From assembly GCA_018658715.1 (NCBI GenBank), contig JABHUQ010000041.1:1-64000 (forward strand): a stretch of 64,000 nt of DNA, in the 5' to 3' direction. The notes under the pieces were generated by a model. It saw nothing but the letters and a program-made list of their open reading frames with translations. It had not been told where the DNA came from and searched no databases. This document shows, in pieces, positions 1-8,771 of the stretch. The first letter of the stretch is position 1. Each line of letters opens with the position of its first letter. Both the position numbers and the translations under genes were made by a program. Source of the stretch: Fidelibacterota bacterium (GTDB taxonomy: Bacteria > Fidelibacterota > Marinisomatia > Marinisomatales > UBA1611).

Positions 1-276
1 CTAGAAACGTTTGCGACAGAACAGCTAATGGCTAATGGACGTAGAAGTTGGCCAACAGATCCGTTTACCGCTTTAGAAACAAAACCAGCTGGTTATGATG
101 CTACAAGCGAAAATGCAGATGCAGATGGCGAATGGCGTTTTTATGCGGGTACTGCCAATATCACTCACCAACGTGCAGACAATACGGTCTGGCATTGGGA
201 TTATGAGAGAGGGACTCAATCAGGTGCGAATGCAGCCCCTGGAAGCATGGGCGCAAGAACATCTGGTGTTGACTAA
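1..276 (+). CDS. C-terminal part of a pilin/pseudopilin-like protein (5' truncated by window edge)
   Basis: Frame 1 is open from base 1 (LETFATEQLMANGRRSWP...) to the TAA-type stop at ~276; it precedes a run of prepilin genes and has a pilin-like Gly/Asn/Trp-rich tail. The N-terminus is not visible. Confidence 0.45.
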   Translation, partial: LETFATEQLMANGRRSWPTDPFTALETKPAGYDATSENADADGEWRFYAGTANITHQRADNTVWHWDYERGTQSGANAAPGSMGARTSGVD

Positions 277-299
277 GATTCTGTCTTAAATAAATAAAA

Positions 300-327
300 A
301 AGGCTCCAAATAATGGAGCCTTTTTTA
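300..327 (+). terminator. Rho-independent terminator
   Basis: GGCTCCA-aataa-TGGAGCC stem-loop (302-320) followed by TTTTTT. Confidence 0.9.
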
Positions 328-344
328 TTTAAATTCGGATAAGC

Positions 345-839
345 ATGAAACACGCGAATATCCAAAAACATTCCCATGGCTTTACCTATATTGAGTTAAT
401 CATAATCATCATCATTTTAGGTATTCTAGGTGGAGCGGCTTTTACACGCATATTAAATAATTTAGATCCTATCAAAGTTCGAGCAGCAATCGAACAAATC
501 ACATCTGATATTGAACAAACAAAAGCATTATCCATGGCACGGCATGATACCATTACCATAGCTTTTAATTCATCCAATGATTCCTATTCTATTTATGAAG
601 GTCCGACTGGGAATCAAACTCTATATTCTGATTATCCCGGTAGTGTTAATGGTGTCATTTCCTTTGATCGATCCGAATATAGTGGCGTAGATATTACAAA
701 TGCGAATTTTAATGGATCAGCAAATTTATCCTTTGATCCTTGGGGAAGCACCATAGCGGGCGGAACGGTTACTTTAAATTCAAATAATACTATAACAATC
801 CAAACAGTAACGGGCCATTGGTCTATTTCAACACCATGA
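345..839 (+). CDS. Prepilin-type N-terminal methylation protein (GspH-like minor pseudopilin)
   Basis: HGFTYIELIIIIIILGILGG: prepilin peptidase motif G/FxxxE plus hydrophobic helix. Confidence 0.85.
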   Translation: MKHANIQKHSHGFTYIELIIIIIILGILGGAAFTRILNNLDPIKVRAAIEQITSDIEQTKALSMARHDTITIAFNSSNDSYSIYEGPTGNQTLYSDYPGSVNGVISFDRSEYSGVDITNANFNGSANLSFDPWGSTIAGGTVTLNSNNTITIQTVTGHWSISTP

Positions 840-1306
840 AATTAAAACAGACTTATCATGGTTTTTCTTTAGTAGAGGTGCTTATTGTACTTCTTCTTCT
901 CTCCGGAGGATTCATTATTTTACTCCAAGCTCTAAATACGGGTAAAACAATGCGAGCCAAATCAGAATTATTAACAATGCAGGCTGTGTTACTCAACGAT
1001 AAAGTTCAAGAAATTCGTAGTCGAAAATTTGATGAGAATACAACTTCTCCCTGGTCAACCACACTTGGCATCGAATCTGGAGAAACATTTAGAGATGATT
1101 TAGATGATTATCATTTATTTGCTTTATCCGAATACCCAAATCAGACAGCCTTTGGCTGTTCAGTTAAGGTGGCTTATGTCCAATCTTCCAGTGGTTTTCA
1201 TACAGCTGTTACTGGTCCAACTGATTATAAACGCATTATGATTGAAATTAACCATAAATCCATTCCTGCTTTAAGAGATACTTTTATTGTGAGTTCTGGA
1301 CTATGA
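836..1306 (+). CDS. Prepilin-type protein (GspI/PilV-like)
   Basis: MKLKQTYHGFSLVEVLIVLLLLSGG; the ATG at 836 overlaps the upstream stop (ATGA). The ORF track start at 818 is upstream of this. Confidence 0.82.
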   Translation: MKLKQTYHGFSLVEVLIVLLLLSGGFIILLQALNTGKTMRAKSELLTMQAVLLNDKVQEIRSRKFDENTTSPWSTTLGIESGETFRDDLDDYHLFALSEYPNQTAFGCSVKVAYVQSSSGFHTAVTGPTDYKRIMIEINHKSIPALRDTFIVSSGL

Positions 1307-1878
1307 TGAAAAAACCATTTTCAATTAAAAATCAAACTGGCTTTACGTTAATCGAAATGGTTTTGGTCATTCTGGCGATTGGCATTATTGGAACGATGGC
1401 AGCCGCAATGTTGGGGCAGGGGGCCGATATTTATAAAGAGACTGTTTATCGACAAAGTTTTCTCAGTCAAGCTCGGAGTACATTCTGGAGAATGAGTCGT
1501 GAAGGTGGACTTCAAAGAAATTCAGACAATTTCAACCTATCTGGACCTATCAATTTTTATGCCATCAATGCTAAAAATGAAACAGTCCAATTTGCCTTTT
1601 CTGGCTTAAGTGGATTGAATTATACCGCCACTTCAGGCACTACTTATCCCCTTTCGAACCAATTAAACCCAAATTCATCAAGGATTCGATATTTCAATGA
1701 ATCACTGGGAGAAATATCTCTCTCTACTGGTCAAACATTAACGGAAACACGTGCAGATTCTGTTCGATTATTGTATTTGGATATATCTTTTAAACAAGAT
1801 GATGATTCGGTCCGTTTCTCTTCATTTATTTATCCGCAAAATTTCAGATTTGGAAAGAAAATGTCCTATCATGATTAG
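1303..1878 (+). CDS. Prepilin-type protein (GspJ-like)
   Basis: NQTGFTLIEMVLVILAIGIIGTMAA prepilin motif; overlaps neighbouring genes. Confidence 0.83.
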   Translation: MMKKPFSIKNQTGFTLIEMVLVILAIGIIGTMAAAMLGQGADIYKETVYRQSFLSQARSTFWRMSREGGLQRNSDNFNLSGPINFYAINAKNETVQFAFSGLSGLNYTATSGTTYPLSNQLNPNSSRIRYFNESLGEISLSTGQTLTETRADSVRLLYLDISFKQDDDSVRFSSFIYPQNFRFGKKMSYHD

Positions 1879-3784
1879 GCTCAAGACACTATCAAAAAAG
1901 CTCGGTTCAGAATCGGGTGCATTACTAATGGCATCCACCATGGGGATATTCATTTTACTCAGTTTATTTGCTTTTTATTTATCCCGATTAGTGATCCAGG
2001 AGTCACGAAATGCTAGTTTTCATGCATTGGATATTAAAGCACGAAACCTTGCCTTGACTGGGATTGAGCATGCTATGCAGTCTTATAAGATGTCACGAAA
2101 TATTTCTAACATCACTGGGAACTTTAATAATGGCAGCTATTCTGTCTCTTTTGACACCCAGAATAATGAAACTGGAGCGCCTCTTCCCTATTCCCAATAT
2201 ATTACTGTTAAAAGCACCGCTACCATCAATGATGTTGAGAGAAACCTGCGTTTGATCATCTCACCAATGCCGGAAGCATTCTGCTTTTCCTTTTACGGCG
2301 ATAATTCTGATAGCGAGACATTTACAGAGCCCAATGGTACCATTAATGGAGATATGTTTTACAACGGTAATATTGAGTCCAATAGCGGTACAAATAGTGG
2401 GGTAACATACACAAGCACAGGAACCGGTGGGACTCTCCTTTCTTCCCCGCCGTCATTTCCAACGCTAGATATCACAGAGTATGAAGCTCTTTTAACCAGC
2501 GCAGCATCGGCTCCCAGTACCTACAATAATTATGCCTTGGGTTTTGATGGAAGTAATGATTATGTCAGAATCAATAATTCTAGTGACATCAATACTGGTA
2601 GCAATAATCATACTCAGAAAACGATAGAGGCTTGGTTCAAAGTTGAGAATAAAAATATAACTTCAAGAAAACAAACGATTTATGAACAAGGCGGAACCAT
2701 TAGGGGACTTAATATTTACGTGTATGATGGACATCTTTATGTAGGTGGTTGGAATGAGCCAAACGGTGAAAGTGCCTGGGCCCCTGGAACCTGGTTATCA
2801 ACAAGTAATATCCAGAGTAATACCTGGCACCATGTAGCCCTTACTTTGAACGGAGGAAACTCTGTCACTAATAATGCATTTAAAGGTTACCTTGATGGTA
2901 CGCAGTTCGGCTCTGGGCAGGGGTCCAAACTATGGAATCATAGTGGAGATGTTTCTATCGGACGTAACAAAGATACAAAATTTCACAGTGGAGATTACAA
3001 TACAGCCAAGTACTTTGCAGGGATGATCGATGAAGTTCGACTCTGGAACGTGGAACGTACAGCCAGTCAGATCGCGGTTAAAAAAGATACGGTTCTTGCT
3101 GGGAATGAGTCTGGATTAACAGCATACTACAATTTCCAGGAAAATACTGGTTCCATAGCGAATGACACCCAGACCCAATCCAACAATGATGGCACCATTA
3201 ATAATGGCGCGTTTTGGACCGATGGGCCTCCTCTCCCCAAAATGGGTAGCTCAACCTTCACTAATACAACGATTAATTTAAGCAGTTATTCTAACAGCCA
3301 ATTGTTGACAAATAGCAACCTTAACATATCGGGCTCAATCGTGAACGGACCTGGTTTTATTGTCGTAAATGGCAACTTGAGTATTAGTTCAAACACAACG
3401 ATTAATGGAAATATTTTCCTAATTTGCAATGGGAATCTTACCATTTCAGACTGTTCTGAGATTGGGACAGAACTGGGGTCAGCAGTTGTCATCTACTCAA
3501 AAGGAGTTGCCGATTTTAATAATTCTACTATTTATGGATTAATCATATCTAAGGGTAACAGCCTAGAACTGGACGGAAGCAAGGTTTATGGAACCATTTT
3601 AAATTATGGTTCTTCTTTTTCATTGGTAGGTGACAGTGACATTACTGGTTCAGTTATTTCAAAATATTCCGTGGACTTTCAGGGTAATAGTGCTTCTATC
3701 ACCAAAGGAAATATGCCTACATTTTTAGGATTGAATATTGGGCTAGATCCTATGGTCGTTCCTGGCTCCTATTTAGAATATTAA
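1871..3784 (+). CDS. PilX/GspK-like minor pilin with LamG (concanavalin-like) domain and beta-helix-like tail
   Basis: N-terminal hydrophobic segment (SGALLMASTMGIFILLSLFAFYLSRLVIQES); internal LamG signature (YALGFDGSNDYV...TIEAWFKV...WHHVALTLNGG...MIDEVRLWNVERT). ATG at 1871 overlaps the upstream stop. Confidence 0.7.
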   Translation: MIRLKTLSKKLGSESGALLMASTMGIFILLSLFAFYLSRLVIQESRNASFHALDIKARNLALTGIEHAMQSYKMSRNISNITGNFNNGSYSVSFDTQNNETGAPLPYSQYITVKSTATINDVERNLRLIISPMPEAFCFSFYGDNSDSETFTEPNGTINGDMFYNGNIESNSGTNSGVTYTSTGTGGTLLSSPPSFPTLDITEYEALLTSAASAPSTYNNYALGFDGSNDYVRINNSSDINTGSNNHTQKTIEAWFKVENKNITSRKQTIYEQGGTIRGLNIYVYDGHLYVGGWNEPNGESAWAPGTWLSTSNIQSNTWHHVALTLNGGNSVTNNAFKGYLDGTQFGSGQGSKLWNHSGDVSIGRNKDTKFHSGDYNTAKYFAGMIDEVRLWNVERTASQIAVKKDTVLAGNESGLTAYYNFQENTGSIANDTQTQSNNDGTINNGAFWTDGPPLPKMGSSTFTNTTINLSSYSNSQLLTNSNLNISGSIVNGPGFIVVNGNLSISSNTTINGNIFLICNGNLTISDCSEIGTELGSAVVIYSKGVADFNNSTIYGLIISKGNSLELDGSKVYGTILNYGSSFSLVGDSDITGSVISKYSVDFQGNSASITKGNMPTFLGLNIGLDPMVVPGSYLEY

Positions 3785-3974
3785 TTCCCTAAAAGCAAAT
3801 CAGATAGGGTAGTGTATTCTATGTGAATTCGGTATCCCATTTTTAAAAAAATAATTTTAGCAGAATAGATTCTTCAGCCGTCGGTTTCGGTGGTATTCTT
3901 TTACCATTTTATTCCTTAAATTAATTACTTAGATAATTGGTTCTCCATCGACTAACATAACAATAGGAAAGAAA

Positions 3975-4178
3975 ATGATAATTGTACTAGCAATTGGCAT
4001 CCTGACTGCAATCTTCGGTTTGCTGCTTATTATTTCACCAAATACAATTTTAAAAATGGAAAAACATGCAAATCATCTCATCATGACAGATCCTTTTTTC
4101 ATGAAATATCGATACCATGTTGGCTTTCTTACCATTCTGGCAGGCGCGTACATGATTTACACATTTTTAACTACATAA
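3975..4178 (+). CDS. Small membrane protein, two predicted TM segments
   Basis: 67 aa ORF with hydrophobic segments at both ends. Confidence 0.5.
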   Translation: MIIVLAIGILTAIFGLLLIISPNTILKMEKHANHLIMTDPFFMKYRYHVGFLTILAGAYMIYTFLTT

Positions 4179-4211
4179 TAATCGTTTGAATATAAATAAG
4201 GGGATTCAGTT

Positions 4212-7145
4212 CTGAATCTTTTTGAATCTATTGGTCTTTCGGCGGATCCATTCACAACTTCGCCGAATATTGCGTTGTTCTATAATGCAACAGAACATCG
4301 GCAATGTCTAGAAGGGCTTGAACTTGCCATTCGGATGCGCCGAGGTTTATCTGTTGTGCAAGGAGGAGTGGGTGTAGGAAAAACCACTGTTAGTAGAAAA
4401 TTAATCCAAATCTTTGATGATGAATCAGATATCTATGACTTCTACTTGATTCTTGACCCTAAATTTGAGTCAGAACTCATTTTACTTCAGCATCTTATTG
4501 AATTATTTGATATTAATGAAAAAGGGGATTCTGTACAGGACTGCCGAAATATTATTGAGCATCATCTATTAAAAATTGGTGTGGAACAAGGCAAAGTTCT
4601 CATCCTGATTATTGATGAAGGGCAAAATCTTGAAGCAAAGTATTTAGATGCTTTTCGAACATTACTAAATTTTGAGACTGATGATTATAAACTTCTCCAA
4701 CTTATTATTTTTGGTCAACCTGAAATGGGAAGTATTATTAAGGAATATCCAAATTTTGAGGATCGTATATCCTTCCATTATGAGATTGGTCCTTTGGACT
4801 TAGATGATACAGATGGCTTTATAACTCATCGTCTCAATGTCACTGGCGCTGAAGATCACCAATGGTTTTCTGATGAAGTTGTTGAAAAAATCTTTCGTTA
4901 TACAAATGGATTCCCAAGAAAAGTAACTAAAATATGCCATCAGCTTCTCTTGTATATGATCAGTGAGGGAAAAGACATTATTGATACCAAAATGTTTCAG
5001 GATGTATTAGCGGGAAAATCTCCAACAGGACTATTAAAAAAAGAAAAACCAGAAGCAGCCACAGCTGCAGCTAATAAACTCCTCAATGTATTGCGAAAAA
5101 ATAAAATAGAAAAAGTAGAACCAGTCATTGACGAAGAAGAAGAAGACGATGATGATTGGATTGGAGGCATTGCTCCCGTTGATAGCCCAGAAACAGTTGA
5201 AGAGTTGGTTCTCGAAGACGACGATGATGATATTGTCGGTTTAGAACCTGAAAAACCTGAAACTAAATCTGTCACTCCAAAACCTGTAGAAAAAATTAAA
5301 ACGACTCCGACTCCGGTTGATCCTGACCCAATCGAAAAAGAAAAACCTGAGAAACCCATTTCGGATCCTGTTACAGACAACCGATCTGGAACCATTCGTC
5401 CGGCAGATCCCGTGGTCCACCCCGGTCAATTTCCTGAAGGAATTTCACCTCCTGTCCTATTGCGCGAAGAAGCTATTTTAGGCTTGGCTGTTGACGGCAA
5501 TAAAATTGTAGCAGTTGTTTTACAGGATCATCGAAAAACAAAACGCCTCATAGATATCCAAGTTTATACGCATCCGGAAAAGATCGATTTTATTGAAGAC
5601 CCAGAAGGTGCGTCCAATGCCGTGAATAATATTTTGAAAATTTGTGAACGATCAGTAGAAAGCAAAGATTTTCTCACAAAGAAAATAATTGCATCTGTGG
5701 CATCAGGAGCATCTATCGCGATGTCTATCAATGATTCGCTCATGTATTTAAAACGAGTGGATATACCCAAAAATAGTCAGAAAGATCGTAAAAAAATCAT
5801 TGGTTGGAATGCGAAAAAGCAACTTCCGTTTGAGCCCGACCTTCTCCAGCATGATGCGGTCAATCAAGGGAAAAATAAAGAAATTGTTCTTGTAGGTATA
5901 ACCAATCATGATAGATTAAAACAAGCTGGAGATATTTTTTCGGGAAAGGACTGGGCTGTGCGCTGGTGGCACCCTGTTCCCATGGCTATTCATAATGCCT
6001 TTATTTGGAACTATCCAGAAAAGGCAAAAGAAACTTGTTTTGTTTTGCATATGGGCGAAACTGAGAGTTTTCTATTGGGGTATTCAGATGGATGCCTTCA
6101 GATCATTCATCCTTTAGCAATCGGTATTCAAAACATCAATGATGCGCTAACAGATTCAACTATGAGTCAAGAGCATTTCAGGGTTCCCCCTTCCCTTCTT
6201 CCTGGTAAGACAAAATCTGTGACTGGACTTTCTTCAGATGATCAACTTCGACCCATTATTGAAAGCTGGTCCAGAGAGTTAGATCGTTGTCTGACAGGCT
6301 TGAAAAGGAATTTTCCTGTGAGCGAATCGTCCACACTGTTTTTGTCAGGGACCGCTATTGAAATTGAATCTATCGACGAATATTTCGAAGGGCATCTAAA
6401 TATTATTACAACTTTTATTAACCCGTTAAGAAATATTGCTATTTTACCCGATGAAAGTGAAAGAGATCAGATTAAAATTCCATTACCTATATTGACATCC
6501 GCATTGGGCTCCGCACTCAATTTACCTCAAACTGTAAATCTTCTTCCGCCTGTGTTTAAACAGAGTGAATCTTTCCGACTTATGGTACAAATTGGTATTC
6601 GAGCAGCGGCTCTCTTGCTGATTAGTTTATTTTCATTTACTGGTTGGACATCACTTAAGCATACAACATTTTCCAACGAATTGGAGTCATTAACAAGGGA
6701 AACTGAACAGCTATCACCCATCAAGGATACATTTAACGCCATGGATGAAAATCGTGCTTCCGTAGAAACCCAGCTCAACGAACTCAGCCACGATACGGAA
6801 TATTTTCAACGAATCATCTCAACCCTTCGTTTTCTAAGCCACCATACACCTGATGAGATTACTTTTAACGAAGTTCGTTTTCAAATGGGTTGGGAGGTAT
6901 CTCAAAATTATGCTTATGGTCAAGAAATTAGGTCTGAGATTAAAGTGGTTGATGCCCAATTTCGTATATTAAAACTTTCAGGAACTGTTTCAGCAAATTC
7001 TGCCTATAAAGATCGTATTTTTCAAATATTTATAGACGATTTAGAAGAAACATCTCTTTTTAGTCAAGTGGAAATTGTAAGTAATCACACAACAAAAGGT
7101 CTAGACGTACAGGAGCTGACTTTTGTACTCAAATGTATAATATAA
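4212..7145 (+). CDS. Fusion: ExeA/GspA/MshM-like AAA ATPase + acidic/proline-rich linker + PilM/GspL-like actin-fold domain + PilN-like TM/coiled-coil domain
   Basis: Walker A GGVGVGKTT; Walker B ILIIDEGQNL; acidic linker DEEEEDDDDW...; PilM-like EEAILGLAVDGNKIVAVVL; PilN-like TM segment (RAAALLLISLFSFTGW). Start set at an in-frame CTG (4212) preceded by AAGGGGA; the ORF track starts at TTG 4275. Confidence 0.75.
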   Translation: MNLFESIGLSADPFTTSPNIALFYNATEHRQCLEGLELAIRMRRGLSVVQGGVGVGKTTVSRKLIQIFDDESDIYDFYLILDPKFESELILLQHLIELFDINEKGDSVQDCRNIIEHHLLKIGVEQGKVLILIIDEGQNLEAKYLDAFRTLLNFETDDYKLLQLIIFGQPEMGSIIKEYPNFEDRISFHYEIGPLDLDDTDGFITHRLNVTGAEDHQWFSDEVVEKIFRYTNGFPRKVTKICHQLLLYMISEGKDIIDTKMFQDVLAGKSPTGLLKKEKPEAATAAANKLLNVLRKNKIEKVEPVIDEEEEDDDDWIGGIAPVDSPETVEELVLEDDDDDIVGLEPEKPETKSVTPKPVEKIKTTPTPVDPDPIEKEKPEKPISDPVTDNRSGTIRPADPVVHPGQFPEGISPPVLLREEAILGLAVDGNKIVAVVLQDHRKTKRLIDIQVYTHPEKIDFIEDPEGASNAVNNILKICERSVESKDFLTKKIIASVASGASIAMSINDSLMYLKRVDIPKNSQKDRKKIIGWNAKKQLPFEPDLLQHDAVNQGKNKEIVLVGITNHDRLKQAGDIFSGKDWAVRWWHPVPMAIHNAFIWNYPEKAKETCFVLHMGETESFLLGYSDGCLQIIHPLAIGIQNINDALTDSTMSQEHFRVPPSLLPGKTKSVTGLSSDDQLRPIIESWSRELDRCLTGLKRNFPVSESSTLFLSGTAIEIESIDEYFEGHLNIITTFINPLRNIAILPDESERDQIKIPLPILTSALGSALNLPQTVNLLPPVFKQSESFRLMVQIGIRAAALLLISLFSFTGWTSLKHTTFSNELESLTRETEQLSPIKDTFNAMDENRASVETQLNELSHDTEYFQRIISTLRFLSHHTPDEITFNEVRFQMGWEVSQNYAYGQEIRSEIKVVDAQFRILKLSGTVSANSAYKDRIFQIFIDDLEETSLFSQVEIVSNHTTKGLDVQELTFVLKCII

Positions 7146-8230
7146 TGAATGAGTTTTTAAAAAATCAGAGGAATGCTTTTTTCGTCCTTATAGGAGCCCT
7201 CTTCGCGGTCTCCCTTTTTTGGTATTTTATTTTCCACCATAATGTGCAATCATTATATGAAGAGAGTTTAGCCAAACATTCATCTATTAGTCAAAACAGA
7301 GATTTGTATAAAAACATGAAAATTGGTCTGCCAAGTGTTGAAGCAAAATGGGATTCTCTGAATACATCTTTTCAAGATATACTCAATAAGATTCCATATA
7401 AACGAAATTATGATCATGCATCTGATGCGCTTTATGATTTATTGATAAAACACAACTTTGATGTAGGCACATTTTCACCTTCCAAAGTTCCTCTTGAGAA
7501 AAAAGTTATAAATATACCAAATTCTCAAAAAACTATTTTAGTAGAAAAATACCCTATTGATATTCAAATGAAAGGCAATTTTATTCAGCTGGGGAAATTT
7601 CTAGATGCAATGAAAACTTTGCCCTATCGTATTACAGCAAGTAATATTCAAATTAAAAATGGGAGATCAGAAATTGCTCAGAATATCAAGTTGATAACTT
7701 ATGTGTATTTGCAATCTGGGCAGAAGGGAGTAAATACAGTTAAAGCCGTTCCAAAAAAGAAAAAGCCCATAAATAAACCAAAAAAATCAACACCTAAACC
7801 AAAAACTAATATCGTTCAAAATACTCAAAAAGTTCAAGATACCAAAGATGGTGAAAAAAAACCTGAACCCAATAATAATTCTGAAAACATTTCTTCCGAT
7901 TATTCTTTAGAAAAAGCACTAATATGTGAAGAAATCGATTTAGAAACAAATGGTCCCATTTTACCTGGGGAATCATTTCCAGTATCTATTGGGCGACTCT
8001 ATTGTTTCACAACAGTTACAAAGCAAAACAGGCAAAATGGGACCATTTCTCATAATTGGTATTCAAATAATGAACTGATGTATCGTGTTTTAATTAATAT
8101 TAAGCAGGAAGGATTAATTAATGCTATCTCTAAATATGATTTCAATTTTGAAAATATGGGGCAATGGAAAGTTGTCATTCTAGATTCAGATAAAAATGTT
8201 TTGGAAACCATTAATTTTGAATTAGTTTAG
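7133..8230 (+). CDS. PilO-like pilus assembly protein with C-terminal DUF2914-like domain
   Basis: N-terminal TM plus coiled coil, PilO-like core (PIDIQMKGNFIQLGKFLDAMKTLPYRITASNIQI); C-terminus RLYCFTTVTKQ...HNWYSNNELMYRVLINI...GQWKVVILDSDKNVLETINFEL resembles DUF2914. Confidence 0.7.
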   Translation: MYNIMNEFLKNQRNAFFVLIGALFAVSLFWYFIFHHNVQSLYEESLAKHSSISQNRDLYKNMKIGLPSVEAKWDSLNTSFQDILNKIPYKRNYDHASDALYDLLIKHNFDVGTFSPSKVPLEKKVINIPNSQKTILVEKYPIDIQMKGNFIQLGKFLDAMKTLPYRITASNIQIKNGRSEIAQNIKLITYVYLQSGQKGVNTVKAVPKKKKPINKPKKSTPKPKTNIVQNTQKVQDTKDGEKKPEPNNNSENISSDYSLEKALICEEIDLETNGPILPGESFPVSIGRLYCFTTVTKQNRQNGTISHNWYSNNELMYRVLINIKQEGLINAISKYDFNFENMGQWKVVILDSDKNVLETINFELV

Positions 8231-8240
8231 ATCGATAATT

Positions 8241-8771
8241 ATGACACCGAGGTTAAAAATATTGTTGGCAATGCTTGGCATTTCTATTCTTGTAATGATT
8301 GCTGATAAAATAAGTATAGCTTCTGAAAAGTCATCCAAGCAAACTTTAGCTACAAAATCAAAGGTAGAGAAAAGAAATAATGGACAAAATAAACCAAATA
8401 ATAAAGTGATTAACAATATTAATAATTCAAATTCTAAAGATCAATCCAGTGAATTCACTCTTGTCTCCAAGGATGTTTTATCTCTCCAAGGATGGGGGGT
8501 AAATCCGTTTGTTAAAAGAGTAAAAAACATACCACTAAAAAATAATATTACTAAAACAACTAAAGGGAATTCTCCAAATAGAGTTTCCACTATGGACAAT
8601 ATCAAGATTGAAGGTGTTTTAAAAATTGAGAATGAATCTCTTGTTCGAATTAGTGGGAAAAACTTTAGAGTAGGAGAAAAATTTAATAATATGATTATTG
8701 AAAAAATAAACCCTCGTGAAATAACCTTCAGACAAGGGAATAATAATTATGTCGTTAATGTTGGGTCTTAA
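8241..8771 (+). CDS. PilP-like pilus assembly protein
   Basis: Position between PilO-like and secretin genes; N-terminal TM; small beta domain (IEGVLKIENESLVRISGKNFRVGEKFNNMIIEKINPREITFRQGNNNYVVNVGS). Confidence 0.6.
   Translation: MTPRLKILLAMLGISILVMIADKISIASEKSSKQTLATKSKVEKRNNGQNKPNNKVINNINNSNSKDQSSEFTLVSKDVLSLQGWGVNPFVKRVKNIPLKNNITKTTKGNSPNRVSTMDNIKIEGVLKIENESLVRISGKNFRVGEKFNNMIIEKINPREITFRQGNNNYVVNVGS

Noticed and set aside
4997-5395. 132-aa antisense ORF rich in Ser (SSSSSS)
   Set aside because: Mirror of the acidic linker codons (GAA/GAT runs) in the fusion gene; low complexity, no start context, fully antisense to a strong CDS.
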